A stretch of DNA of 64,000 bases from Mesorhizobium huakuii. GTDB lineage: Bacteria; Pseudomonadota; Alphaproteobacteria; Rhizobiales; Rhizobiaceae. The stretch covers positions 247,264 to 311,263 of the forward strand of contig NZ_CP050298.1 of NCBI RefSeq assembly GCF_014189455.1, in the 5' to 3' direction. Position numbers and translations under genes: made by a program. A model generated the notes under the pieces. It did no database searches. It had not been told where the DNA came from and saw only the letters and a program-made list of their open reading frames with translations. This document shows, one piece after another, positions 43,766-54,386 of the stretch (position 1 is the first letter of the stretch; each line of letters starts with the position of its first letter).

Positions 43766-43929
43766 GCGGATGATCCGCAAGCATGCACGCCACCGATACG
43801 ATGAGAGGTGAGCGTCAACGGTCCACTCAGTCGTGACGGAGTGCCAGCCGCGCGGGCGGACGCCGACCATCCCGATAGTCATCGATCCGGTCTGCGTAGA
43901 ACAGTAAGCAGGATGAGAGCGAGATCAGC

Positions 43930-46090
43930 ATGAACTCGAATTTGAAATGTTTGGCCCAAGCAACTGCCATCGCCTTGCTCTGGAAGGTCAGCGCTACGTC
44001 GGCGCACGAAGGTATGTGGATGCCGGGCCAGATTGCGGACGTGGGCGCGGCCATGCGCGCGGATGGGCTCCAGATCGATCCCGCCCTGTTGCGCCGTCTG
44101 GACACTGGCCCGCTCAACGCGATCGTATCACTGGGCGGATGCTCCGCCTCCTTCGTCAGTCCACAAGGGCTGGTCGCAACCAATCATCACTGCGTGTTCG
44201 GATCTATCCAGTACAACAGCAAGGAGGGACAGGACTATCTCACAAACGGCTTTCTGGCGAAGAGCCTGGGTGAAGAATTGCCCGCGGCGCCTGGCAGCCG
44301 CATCTATGTGATCGAGGATATGCGGGATGTGACCGCCGACATGCTCAAGGGCGTTTCGGACAAGCTGAACGGCTTTGCCCGCTATGAGCGGCTCGACACG
44401 AACCGCAAGGCGCTCATCGCTGCATGTGAAGCACAGCCCAATCGCCGCTGCGACGTGGAGGGCTATTATGGCGGCGACTCCTACTATCTCGAGCAGAAGC
44501 TCGAAATTCAGGACGTGCGCCTCGCCTATGCGCCCGCGCTCGGCATCGGTAACTTCGGCGGCGAAACGGACAATTGGATGTGGCCGCGCCACACAGGCGA
44601 CTTCGGCTTTTATCGCGCCTATGTCGCTCCTGATGGTTCCTCCCGGCCTTATGCGCGCGACAATGTGCCCTACCGGCCGAAGAGCTGGCTGCGCATCGCC
44701 CATGAAGGTGTTCAAGAAGGCGATTTCGTGATGGTCGCCGGCTTTCCGGGGACGACCAATCGGTTGCGCACCGCTGGCGAAGTCCAGTTCAACTTCGCGG
44801 ACTACGAACCGCTGCTGCAGCGTTTGTTGTCGGACTATGCCGCCCAGATCAAGCGAGCCACGGCAGGCAATCGTGACGCGCAGATCCGCTACGCCGCCAT
44901 CCTGCAAGGCGCGGAAAACTACGAGAAGAAACTAGCGGGCGATCTCGCCGGCGCCGATGCGATTGGGCTCGATGCTCGCAAGGCCAACGAGGAGAAAGCT
45001 TATCGCGACTGGGTCGCTGACGATCCCCGCGCGGCAGGCGCGCTATGACACAGCAATCCGCGAACTGGACGCCATGGTGGCCGAGAATAGCCGGGCCTCA
45101 CTCAAGGGGCTGCGGCAGGCGCTGCTGGACCGCGCGCAAATCCTCTCATCCGCGCGCACTCTCTATCGCTGGGCGAAGGAGCACGAGAAGCCCGATGAAG
45201 ACCGTGAAAGCGGCTTTCAGGATCGTGACCGTAACGAGACCGTCGATCAACTGACGCAGATAGAACTCCGTTATCTGCCCGACATCGATCGCAAGCTCTT
45301 CGAGGCCGCGCTCGATGAATATCGTCGGCTGGACGCAAAGGATCGCGATACTGCGTTCGAGACCGCTCTGGACCAAATCGGCCTTGACCGACTCTATGCG
45401 GACACCAAACTCGCCGACACGGCCACGCGGCTCGGCTGGCTCGGTAAGCCGGCTACTGCCTTCGAGGCGTCGGATGATCCTTTCATCAAGCTGGCGGTCG
45501 CGCTCTATCCCGGCGACATAGCTGCGGAGGTCGCGAAGAAGGACCGCGCCGGCCGTACGCAGGCGCCCCGCGCGACCTATATGCAGGGTCTGCGTGTCTA
45601 TCGGCAGGCAATCGGCCAGCCAGTGTATCCCGACGCGAATGGATCGCTGCGCATCACTTGGGGCAAGGTGGCAGGGCGAACGCGCGATGGGCAGATCTGG
45701 ACGCCCTTCACCACGGCCGAGGGACTTCTGGCCAAGCACACTGGCAGGGGCGAGTTCGATGCGCCGGATGCCGTGGTTGCCGCGATTCGGGCCAAGGACT
45801 ATGGCCCATATGTCGCGCCGGCGCTGGGCACGTTGCCGGTCGACTTCATGTCCACGGTTGACATCACCAACGGCAACAGTGGCTCGGCGACGCTGAACGG
45901 GCGTGGCGAGTTCGTGGGTCTCGTGTTCGACGGCACGCTCGAGGGCGTGATCTCGGACTGGGCCCCCGACGCGGACCGCAATCGCAGCATCCATGTCGAC
46001 AGTCGCTTCATGATCTGGACCATGGACAAGATCGACGGCGCGGGCCGGTTGCTCAAGGAAATGGGAGTGCGGCCGGCGCCGCGCTCCTGA
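43930..46090 (+). pseudogene. S46-family dipeptidyl-peptidase (DPP7/DPP11-like), one-base shift
   Basis: A periplasmic serine peptidase that removes dipeptides from peptide N-termini. A signal peptide (MNSNLKCLAQATAIALLWKVSATSA) leads to mature HEGMWMPGQ. The catalytic His lies in LVATNHHC (about 82-88), the Asp region in NWMWPRHTGDF, and the Ser in NGNSGSATLNGRGEFVGL. The frame breaks in the C4 run at 45025-45028; with three C the text reads WVADDPARQARYDTAIREL and the protein is ~719 residues, the normal family length. So it may be intact apart from a read error. The sigma-54 promoter and UAS upstream match those of the S9 peptidase and RiPP loci. Confidence 0.87.
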
Positions 46091-46139
46091 GCGGATAGAA
46101 AACGTTGGTAAATGACAGGGTTTTGCTGCAATGGATCCG

Positions 46140-46460
46140 GACTTAAGCGGATGGCGCTCTTTGAAGCGGCAGACTATGCCGTGGCTGCCTTACGCTAAAC
46201 GCACCGCGTCGCCATTTCCAACAATGCCTCGTGGCCATCGAGGATGGCAAAGTCGCCTTCCGCTGGAAGGACTATCGGCACGGCAGTCGGCAGAAGGTCA
46301 TGACCGTCGCGTCTGACGAGTTCATTCGCCGCTTCCTGCTACACGTCCTGCCCGGGGCTTCCATCGCATCCGCTATTACGGATTCCTCGGTAATCGCTAT
46401 CGCGCGCAAAAACTCGCCTGCTGTCGCGACCGGTCCTGTCGCAAACTTGGAAATGGGGTA
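46140..46460 (+). pseudogene. IS91-family transposase fragment
   Basis: Pieces in different frames: THRVAIS, then LVAIEDGKVAFRWKDYRHGSRQK, DEFIRRFLLHVLP and FHRIRYYGFLGNRYR, the conserved C-terminal part of Y2 transposases. Several shifts and no catalytic tyrosines; inactive. Confidence 0.75.
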
Positions 46461-46475
46461 GTGACAGCCTGTCCG

Positions 46476-46946
46476 TCAGGCAGCGAGGATATCGAACTGC
46501 TCGGCGATCGACGGACTGGGATTGTAGGCATACCTCGCCTGTCGCTTGCGCTTCATGTGGATCATCTCGATGCCGGAGAGGATAACCACGGCGCTCGGCT
46601 GCGACTTGAAGCCGAGCATGGATCGAATGCGGCGCTTGATCGCCCCGTGATTGGTCTGGCTGCCGTCGATGACGATGCGCTCCGGTCGGCCATGGCGCGC
46701 CAGCGCCTTGCGGAGGAAGCGTTTGGCCACCACCAGGTCACGGTTTTCGCTGAAGAAGAACTCGACCGTGTCGCCGAGGCTGTCGATAGCACGATAGAGA
46801 TACATCCATTGGCCGCAGACTCTGATGTACGTCTCGTCCATACGCCACTTGCTGCCGACGGTACGCTTGCGCCGGTTGAAGCGCTCCAGCAGCTGTGGCG
46901 AGAAGTGGGCGACCCAGCGATGCACGGTGGAGTGGTCGACCTTCAA
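46476..46946 (-). pseudogene. IS6-family transposase, N-terminally truncated
   Basis: 156 residues from VDHSTVHRWVAHFSPQLLERF to the natural end AEQFDILAA; DETYIRV, VIDGSQTNHGA and the KRRIRSMLGF Glu region keep the catalytic residues. About 80 N-terminal residues are lost where IS21 end repeats begin at 46955. Confidence 0.85.
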
Positions 46947-46954
46947 GCTGCGGA

Positions 46955-47019
46955 TTTCAGAGGATCGTGGGCACCCATTTCAGAGGATCGTGGGCAGTGA
47001 TTTCAGAGGATCGTGGGCA
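46955..47019 (+). repeat. IS21 terminal direct repeats (three)
   Basis: TTTCAGAGGATCGTGGGCA at 46955, 46978 and 47001, spaced 23 bases apart, directly upstream of istA. IS21 elements carry such multiple repeats at their ends as transposase binding sites. Confidence 0.85.
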
Positions 47020-47100
47020 CCTTTAGAGCAAGGGTGAAGGGATCCCGACCGACAGTCTGACTGGGCTATGGACACACTCGTTTTGACACGAGGAATCCAG

Positions 47101-47868
47101 ATGCCGACCGAGAGATTGTCGATGCGCCGCATACGCGAACTATTGCGACTGAAGTACGAGAGCGGGCTTAGCAGCCGGCTGATTGCCAAGTCGTTGGGGA
47201 TCAGCAAAGGGGCCGTGGGAATTTACCTTCACCGGGCCAATGCAGCCAAACTAACCTGGCCGTTGCCCGAGGCGATGACCGACACGAGCCTGGAACGGTT
47301 GCTGTTTCCGGGGCAGGTCTGCGTCAAGACCGACCGCGGCCCCGAGCCTGACTGGGCTCATGTCGATCGGGAACTGCGCCGCCCCGGAGTGACGCGTTCG
47401 CTGCTCTGGGTGGAATATCGCACGGACCGTCCCAACGGCTATGGCTATACCTGGTTCTGCACGAGCTACGAGGCCTGGAAGCAGCGCGTGTCGCCAACGA
47501 TGCGCCAACGCCACGCCGCCGGTGAGAAGGTGTTTGTCGATTACGCCGGCGACACCATCGATATCGTCGACCCGATAACGGGCGAAGCTCAGGCCATGAA
47601 GTTGTTCGTCGGCGCATTGGGAGCCTCCAGCTATGTTTACTGCGAGGCTCGGCCGAGCGAAGGGCTGGGCGACTGGATCGGCTGCCATGTCGGCATGTTC
47701 GCCGCCTTCGGCGGAGTGGCGACCATCACGGTCTGCGACAATCTCAAGGCGGCTGTGACCAACCCCGACCGCTATGATCCCGGCCTCAACCGTACGTACC
47801 AGGATATGGCCCGGCACTATGGCACCACAATCCTGCCAGCCCGGCCGTACAAGGCCCGCGATAAGGGC
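47101..47868 (+). pseudogene. istA: IS21-family transposase istA, C-terminally truncated
   Basis: The start MPTERLSMRRIRELLRLKYE with an HTH (LSSRLIAKSLGISKGAVG) is typical of IstA; the catalytic core has VFVDYAGDTIDIVD and VTVCDNLKAAV-like segments and runs to LPARPYKARDK. The last ~230 residues and istB are missing; homology stops at about 47868, where the recombinase gene on the other strand begins. Confidence 0.87.
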
Positions 47869-47874
47869 TTAGGC

Positions 47875-49956
47875 TCATACTGCACCTCGTCCGCTATGTG
47901 ATGAAGAAGTTACGGGATCGACCTGGTAAACAAGTTTGTGAGCAAACTTCGCCGGCAGGTCCTGCTGCGGGATCTCGTAGAGGAAGTCGCCCCGATCGTT
48001 GACCGGGTGGGCACGCAGCAGGCCCCGCCGACGCCAGAGATGCACGGTGGAGATCACGACACCGTAGCGGGTCGCGACGTCCTCAGGGGTCAGCAGGCCC
48101 TGCGCGAGCAGGCGCGTACGCCGATCGGTAAGCTGATAGATATGGCGAAGCCGCCCTATACGTGCAGCGGTCCACGGGGTCGTCACCACCGTGCGCACCC
48201 CGCGCTCGTTGAGGAGGTCGGCGATCTCTTTGTCGGTATAGGTGTCGATGAGTCGATCGATCTCCTGCACCACGGCGGCATCCGTCGTACGCAACACGAC
48301 GCACGACTTCGGCAGCGGCAGATCGAGCGAACGCGTCGCGCCGCCGACGAAACGGATATCGACATGCACCGTGTCCCCCTTGGTGAGGGTCACGTCATCG
48401 ATCAACAAGCGCAGCATGCGCTTCTTGTCCTTCATCTTCGTGCGCGGATCCCGCCAGAGGCGTGGGAAGTCGCTGGCAAGGGCCATCAATTCCGCCCGCT
48501 CCGTATCGTTGACGACACTGACGTCAGCCGCGGCGGATTTGTCGTATGCTTCCTGCGCGGCGGCAATCGCCCGTAACTTGGCGTTCCAATCCGCTTCCAG
48601 CACGTCAGCGACCAGGCGGTTGTCTGGATCGACCTTGAGGAAGCGACGTTGGGCGAGTTCGGCTTCGTACTTGGCCCGCTCCACATGCTGCCGGCGGAGC
48701 CGGTCGGCCTCCTCCTGGCGGGTTGCGAGTTCCTGCTGCACGCCCAGCGCCACTTCGATCGAGAGCGGCGTCATCGCCTCGATGAGGATTTCTCCGATCG
48801 CCGCATCGAGCGCGCCTCCATGTATCGTTTGGCACAGACCAATCTCGCCTCGGTGCATTGGGCGACGGCCGCACCAGTAGCTCGGTATCTCGGCCTTGCG
48901 ATGAGAGTGATAGCGCACCGACATCCGTTCTCCGCAGGCACCGCAGATCACGAGCCCCTGCAGCAGGGCCGGCCCCTCCCGGGCGGGACCATGGTGCCGC
49001 TCCGAACTCCAGGCGAGCGCGTTGCCCTTCACCCGCTCCAGGTTCGACAGGTAGTCTTCCCAGCTAATGTAGCCCGGATGTGTATCGCGCAATAGGATCC
49101 AATCCTCGCTCGGGACCTGCCGGGAGGAGTATTTGCCATTCGGCAAACGCCGGTTCTTGGTGCGGCCGAAGACGAAGGCGCCGGCATAGCGGGGGTTGTG
49201 GATGATCTGTCGCGCGCGACAATGCAAGAGTTCCGTCCAGACCAGCTCACCCTTGTGGGCGCCGCTTCTCAGGCGGCGCGGGAAGAGCAGATCCTTCGCG
49301 TAGAACTCCTTGACCACAGCCAAACAGGAGCCGGTGCGTCTGAAGGTATCGAAGAACAGTCGCACCGCCGCCTGCACTTGGGCGTCCGGATCCATGATGA
49401 CGCAATCGCGGACGTCATGGACGAAGCCGACCGGGACCATCTGCTTCAGCTCGCCGCGGCGGGCGCGGCTCAAGATCCCGCCACGAAGACGCGCCCTGAG
49501 CACATGCAGTTCGGCCTCACTCATGGTGCCCTTCAGCCCCAACAGCAACCTGTCGTTGAAGTGAGCCGGGTCGTACAGGCCATCCTCGTCCAGGATAAGT
49601 GTGTCGCCGAGCGCGCAAAGCTCGAGCAGCCGATGCCAGTCGGTATTGTTGCGCGCGAGCCGCGACACCTCCAGTCCCAGGACGATCCCAACGCGACCGA
49701 GACTGACCTCGGTCACAAGGCGTTGGAAGCCTTCGCGATCGGCCGCACTGGCGCCAGATTGCCCGAGATCGCTGTCAATGACGACGATCCGATCGAGCGG
49801 CCAACCGAGCGCCACGGCACGGTCGCGCAGCCCATATTGGCGCTTGGTACTCTCGGTGTTCTCGAACACCTGGCGCAGCGTCGACTGGCGGACGTACAGA
49901 TACGCCATGCGCGAAAGGTGCGCCGCTGTGATCTTCTGATGAGCCTCGCTGTTCAT
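47875..49956 (-). CDS. Large serine recombinase
   Basis: About 693 residues from the ATG of MNSEAHQKITAAHLSRMAYLYVRQST, where the Ser of YVRQST is the nucleophile. The catalytic core includes VIDSDLGQSGASAADREGFQRL and GLEVSRLARNNTDWHRLLE. A recombinase domain follows (ARQIIHNPRYAGAFVFGR). Next come a zinc ribbon (CGACGERMSVRYHSH, YWCGRRPMHRGEIGLC) and a coiled coil. The last ~40 residues run into the junction with the IS21 fragment and may be foreign. The frame stays open upstream to 50343, where another conserved segment lies. Confidence 0.87.
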   Translation of the reverse strand: MNSEAHQKITAAHLSRMAYLYVRQSTLRQVFENTESTKRQYGLRDRAVALGWPLDRIVVIDSDLGQSGASAADREGFQRLVTEVSLGRVGIVLGLEVSRLARNNTDWHRLLELCALGDTLILDEDGLYDPAHFNDRLLLGLKGTMSEAELHVLRARLRGGILSRARRGELKQMVPVGFVHDVRDCVIMDPDAQVQAAVRLFFDTFRRTGSCLAVVKEFYAKDLLFPRRLRSGAHKGELVWTELLHCRARQIIHNPRYAGAFVFGRTKNRRLPNGKYSSRQVPSEDWILLRDTHPGYISWEDYLSNLERVKGNALAWSSERHHGPAREGPALLQGLVICGACGERMSVRYHSHRKAEIPSYWCGRRPMHRGEIGLCQTIHGGALDAAIGEILIEAMTPLSIEVALGVQQELATRQEEADRLRRQHVERAKYEAELAQRRFLKVDPDNRLVADVLEADWNAKLRAIAAAQEAYDKSAAADVSVVNDTERAELMALASDFPRLWRDPRTKMKDKKRMLRLLIDDVTLTKGDTVHVDIRFVGGATRSLDLPLPKSCVVLRTTDAAVVQEIDRLIDTYTDKEIADLLNERGVRTVVTTPWTAARIGRLRHIYQLTDRRTRLLAQGLLTPEDVATRYGVVISTVHLWRRRGLLRAHPVNDRGDFLYEIPQQDLPAKFAHKLVYQVDPVTSSSHSGRGAV

Positions 49957-50343
49957 TGGCATGACCGATATCCTTCCGTCGGTGAGGAGGGGGTCAACAA
50001 GACGAGTGGAGAGAACCAGACTCGTCAGAAGGGTCGTAATGTCCTGGCGTTGCACACCGGAGAACCACGGCGACCCGATGCTGCACTCGGCGAGGGGGTC
50101 AGCCGGCTTCGGCAGAGGAGCGTCCATGGTCCGCCGGGACAGTGATGCGCGTATCACGCTGTCGATTGTGCCGAGCCACCCGGGCATCCCTTCTCGCAGC
50201 AGCAAGCCAAGGCCGACACCGCGTGGTTGAGCGCCGAGATCTCTGTGCGGGGCGTCGCGAGCGGCGTTGATGACCTGCGAGCGGATCAGCTCGTATTGCG
50301 CGGTGAACTGCATGGTATCGAGCGGGAGCGCATCGACGGTCAC
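49957..50343 (-). CDS. Small unknown gene of the recombinase module
   Basis: From the GTG at 50343 about 128 codons read MQFTAQYELIRSQVINAARDA then GVGLGLLLREGMPGWLGTI, which I recall as a small protein encoded ahead of such recombinases. There is no stop between it and the recombinase, so the two could be made as an 822-residue fusion. The GTG overlaps the end of the HTH gene, indicating coupling. Confidence 0.5.
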
Positions 50344-50824
50344 AGCAGTTTTTTTCCGGCTGGTTCAGATAGGGAAGCAGTCTTCGCAGGATGCTCCGGG
50401 GGTGGGCACTGATGCCGCATCGTTCGACGAGTAGGGCAGCCAACTCCGCACCGCCTGGCATCTGTTCGCTCTCTCGTATGGCCTGCGCCAGGACAGCAAG
50501 ATTCTCCTCGGTGAGCTTGTGCGGGCGCTTCGGTCCACGCTTGCGGGGCAACAGGCCAGGCAGGCCCTCGCGATTGAACAGCTCTCGCGTCACGTAATAG
50601 ACCGGCCGAGACAACCCAAAGGCTTCTGCCGCCTCCACCACCGCACGCCCGTCCTTTTCCACGCTGCGCAGCATCTCGTATTTGACCTGGACCAGGTCGT
50701 TCGGGTCGAAGAATGCGCTGTCGCGGAAGAGCGGGTCCGCCACTGCCTCGGGATGCGGGTGGGATGCGCCCTGAGCTTCCAGGGCCTGCTGGCGGTGTGC
50801 GCGTTGGCGGGAGCCTATTGCCAT
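50341..50824 (-). CDS. Helix-turn-helix protein of the recombinase module
   Basis: From the ATG of MAIGSRQRAHRQQALEAQ the protein has DLVQVKYEMLRSVEKDGRAVVEAAEAFGLSRPVYY, an HTH, followed by LPRKRGPKRPHKLTEENL and ILRRLLPYLNQPEK. The A7 run at 50349-50355 decides the end. With seven A the frame runs on into unlikely sequence; with eight it would end PEKKLL-stop and overlap the next gene's GTG, the expected design. So a one-base loss is likely here. Probably a regulator or DNA-binding partner of the recombinase. Confidence 0.6.
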
Positions 50825-50979
50825 ACGGTGTCTCCTTAAGGTTGCCTGCGGGAGTGTCTTTATAATTATGTACACAATAAGATGAAAGATCAAGACAATG
50901 GGGACGCTGACTTGCGGAATATCCCGCAATTCCGCCGATCCATCTAGGCATACGGTTACCATAAGGGCGCTGCTTAACA

Positions 50980-52091
50980 GCGTTGGTGCATGGATCTTTT
51001 GTCAACGGTTTGGCGATAGGCAGGCAGGATCGAAATCAGCTTGATGCGAGTGCCATGCCGTACAAACACAACGCAGATCGTCGTCATCACGTCGGAAAGA
51101 TGAAATTCAGGGTGACGAATTGGCGTGACTACGAAGCAGGTCTGCGCCGGCGTGGTAGCCTGACCTTATGGGTAACGCCGGAGGCACTGGCGGGATGGCG
51201 CGCTCCGCGACGCAAGACCCGCGGCGGCCAAGCCCGGTATTCCGATCTCGCCATTGAGACAGCGCTGACGCTGGGTTGCGTCTTCGCAATGCGGCTGCGC
51301 CAGACCGAGGGATTGCTTCACTCGCTGCTGGATCTCATGGGGCTGAAAGTCCCAGTTCCAGATCATACGACGCTGAGCCGTCGGGCACAGAAGTGGGAGC
51401 CATCAGCCCGACGAAACCCGCCGCTGCCGGACGGCCCGCTGCATGTGCTTGTCGATAGCACGGGATTGAAAGTCTACGGCGCCGGGCAATGGCTGGAGCA
51501 GAAACATGGCGCCAGATCACGTCGCAACTGGCGCAAGCTGCATCTGGCAGTGGATGCCAAAAGTGGCGCGATCATTGCCCAAAGGCTGACAGATCAGGAC
51601 ACGGATGATCCTTCCCAGGTGGCACCGCTTCTCGATCAGATCGACGGCGAGATCGACCAGTTCACAGCCGACGGAGCCTATGACGGCAAGCCAACCTATC
51701 GGTCTATCCTGCAGCACAGCGCAACCGCGAACATCGTCATTCCACCGCGTTCCACGGCGGTGGAAAGCCGTGATGCCGGACCGCCTGGTCAAAGGGACAA
51801 GCACATTGCCGCAATCGCAAGCGACGGTCGGCTGAAATGGCAGGCAGCCACCGGCTACGGCAAGCGGGCGCTGAGCGAAACAGCCATCGGACGATACAAG
51901 GGGCTGATCGGACGGCGCCTGCGAGCACGCTCTCTTCCGGCTCAACAGACCGAGGTTGCCATCGGTTGCATCGTTCTCAACCGCATGCTGGCATGGGCAC
52001 GCCCGGAGTCTATCCGGCGTCAAGTCACGCAGGCATAACCAACTACATTAAAGATCGAAATGCGTTCGATTTCATATCCGCGCACCAACGC
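50980..52091 (+). mobile_element. IS5-family element, complete copy D
   Basis: Complete 1.11 kb element with GCGTTGGTGC ends; opposite orientation to copy A. It ends in the 3' part of a FAD oxidase gene. A further stray IS5 tip (CCATGCACCAACGC) lies at 52108-52121. Confidence 0.9.
51055..52038 (+). CDS. IS5-family transposase (copy D)
   Basis: A 327-residue DDE transposase, same sequence as copy A apart from isolated changes; unbroken frame with VDSTGLKVYG, FTADGAYDG and ETAIGRYKG catalytic blocks, so likely active. Confidence 0.9.
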   Translation: MPYKHNADRRHHVGKMKFRVTNWRDYEAGLRRRGSLTLWVTPEALAGWRAPRRKTRGGQARYSDLAIETALTLGCVFAMRLRQTEGLLHSLLDLMGLKVPVPDHTTLSRRAQKWEPSARRNPPLPDGPLHVLVDSTGLKVYGAGQWLEQKHGARSRRNWRKLHLAVDAKSGAIIAQRLTDQDTDDPSQVAPLLDQIDGEIDQFTADGAYDGKPTYRSILQHSATANIVIPPRSTAVESRDAGPPGQRDKHIAAIASDGRLKWQAATGYGKRALSETAIGRYKGLIGRRLRARSLPAQQTEVAIGCIVLNRMLAWARPESIRRQVTQA

Positions 52092-52121
52092 CGCTCAAGT
52101 CCGGACCCATGCACCAACGCC

Positions 52122-53427
52122 AAGCGTGTGAGGATGTCACCGAGCGGCATCGAGCACTTGTGTTGAAGTTCGGTGATTCTCCCGCCACCAACGGTGACAA
52201 GCGCGTACATCCGCAGGCGGAATTCCTCGTCCTTCACGCTCTCGAAGCACTCGCATATGTCGAGAAGCACGGGATCACAGTTTGGAACCAGCCAGTCCGC
52301 AACCGTTGTGAAGTGAGACCCTCCCATTTCCCAACCCACCATAGATTTTTCCCAAAAGCGAAGGGGGTCGATCTTGAAAGTCGTCGCGCGGAGTTCCGAC
52401 AGCATTTCGGGAGTCTTTTTTAGAAAGGCGGAGGCCGGCAGCATTCGGATGTCAACAATTGATCCGGTGCCCCACCCTCAACGTCAGAGAAGGCGTCCAT
52501 AATGCCATTCCCTAAATGCTCCCGCAATATAGATATATTTTCTGAAACTGGCAGTAGACTGAATAGAGAGACATGACAAACCGGCTCTTCTTTCTTCTGA
52601 ACGAATACGACCTTGAAGTAAATTGACAACTCACGCGGGAGGCCAACCGCTTTTGCAACGATGTTGTTTTCGATGCAGACACGCAACTGCCTTAGGTCAA
52701 GAACTGATTCTCGCCAAGTGGCGTATTTTGGCGCATCGACCAATTGAAGGTCCAAGCGAGACACAACGCCCACTTCAGCTGCGGCTCCGCCGCGCATGGC
52801 CCACATCAGATCAGGGTATGACGATTCGTTTACCTCCAAAACCGTTCCATCCCAAAGTACAACGCGGCCACCAAGTAGAGGTTGGCAGCCTAGACCGTAT
52901 TTTCGTGAAAGAATGACGTCCCAACCAGCAGTTGTAAAGTGTCCACCGGCTGCCACCTCATAACAATCACCATGAGGAACAACTTTCTCGGCTTTGTTTA
53001 GATAGTGGATCGTCTGCCCGAGTATTCCGCCAGGATCGAGTATTAGGACGTCATCCTTGATGCACGCCGAGGTCATGTTGGAGAGATTGATCATTACACC
53101 TTCGCACGATGCGCCGTTGAAGTAGCCGTGACCGCCTGCACGAACAGAGACCGCAATATTGTTATAGATCCGATATTGCCGCAGCAATCGCAGGGTCTCG
53201 GAAAGCCCCCATTCGCTAAATGGGCTAATGACAATATAGGGAACCGCCGCATCGTGGTTATGCATCTGCGCGTAGGCCGGGAGCCTGGTATTGCGCACTT
53301 CTTCAAAGTGAATTCCTCGGGCGTGCAGTTCAAGAACTAGAGAGTTATAACTGATAAGGTCTCAAATCTCTGAGCTACGAACAATTGCACGACCCCCATT
53401 AGGATATTCACTCTGATTCATATTCAT
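52122..53427 (-). pseudogene. FAD-linked oxidase (BBE/PCMH type), decayed
   Basis: A flavoprotein oxidase: VPYIVISPFSEWGLSETLRL then VSVRAGGHGYFNGASCEG (flavin-binding GGH), VVPHGDCYEVAAGGHFTTAGW and LWAMRGG-type blocks. Damage: the natural start MNMNQSEYPNGG at 53427 is followed by an in-frame TGA at 53362-53364 (codon 22). A one-base shift near 52444 (GAATG where GAAATG would restore the frame) separates the last ~110 residues (AFLKKTPEMLSELRATT...). IS5 removes the C-terminus at 52121. At least the IS5 truncation is real, so the gene is not functional. Confidence 0.78.
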
Positions 53428-53499
53428 ACTGTCGCCCTCTGCGATCGAATCGCTCACGATTGTCCGTTGTATTGCATAGACCTTATTTGCGGCGTCCGC

Positions 53500-54265
53500 G
53501 ACCTAGCAGTTTCCGCTTAACATGGCGATTCACGTTGTCTGGATATATACGCGTTGAGGCCTGGGGCGGGACGAAGAGATTGCGCAGCGCCGAGACGATC
53601 GAGACGATCGAGACGATCGAGACGATCGAGACGAAGCGTTGCAGTGCTCCTGGTGATCGCAAGCCTTGCATCATCCGCTCCCGTTTTCGCAGCGGCACAT
53701 GTGCATTCTGCGCCCGGTTGTTCAATCCCTTGTGCGATCGATGTTCAACGGCCGGCATCACTTGACGCTTGGCCGCTCCATAGGAGCGCATCTTGTCGGT
53801 GACCATGCGCTTCGGTGCGACGCCTTGCTTCTTCAGCAGCCGCGTCAGCAAGCGCTTGGCCGCCTTGGTGTTGCGGCGGTTCTGGACGATCTCGTCGAGC
53901 CCATAGCCATCCTGGTCGACGGTGCGCCACAACCAGTGTTTCCTGCCGGCGATGGTGATGACGACCTCGTCCAGGTGCTAGACATCGTTTCGGCTGCGCT
54001 GCTTGCGGCGCAAGCGGCGAGCGTCATGCGGACCGAACTTGATGCCCCACCGGCGGATTGTCTCATACGAAACCACGATCCCACGCTCCAGCAGCATTTC
54101 CTCGACCAGACGCCAGGCTCAAGGGGAACCTGTAGGAGAGCCAGACTGCATGGGCGATGATCTGCGGATGATCTGCGCCGGGAAACGATGGCGCTTGTAG
54201 CTGACGGTCGCGGTGTTCATGCCATCGGTTTGCCGCAAATCCCTGAACGCGAGTTAAGGTGATAA
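53500..54265 (-). pseudogene. IS6-family element, frameshifted
   Basis: Reverse strand: a start MNTATVSYKRHRFP near 54220, then RLVEEMLLERGIVVSYETIRRW, LDEVVITIAGRKHWLWRTVDQDG and NRRNTKAAKRLLTRLLKKQG through VEHRSHKGLNNRAQNAH. It is spread over several frames with stops (e.g. at 53978), so it is inactive. Close to its end it carries a 9-base tandem repeat expansion. Its left end recurs inverted at 55068. Confidence 0.82.
53592..53634. repeat. 9-bp tandem repeat GAGACGATC x4.8
   Basis: Four full GAGACGATC units plus seven bases, inside the IS6 transposase gene, adding SIV/VSI triplets (SIVSIVSIVSIVS) where relatives have one. Confidence 0.9.
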
Positions 54266-54386
54266 CGCCGTTGGCTCTGATGCGGTCAGGTCGATTTCCG
54301 ATTGATTTGGCGATGTTCCAGCCGTCTGGCGCGGATACGGTGTGAATCCGGCTGGTCACCCAAAGATGAATAGCCAGCCACAAAAT

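Noticed and set aside
53592..53634. Short tandem repeats as a CRISPR array
   Set aside because: Units are 9 bases with no spacers; it is a simple repeat inside a transposase gene.
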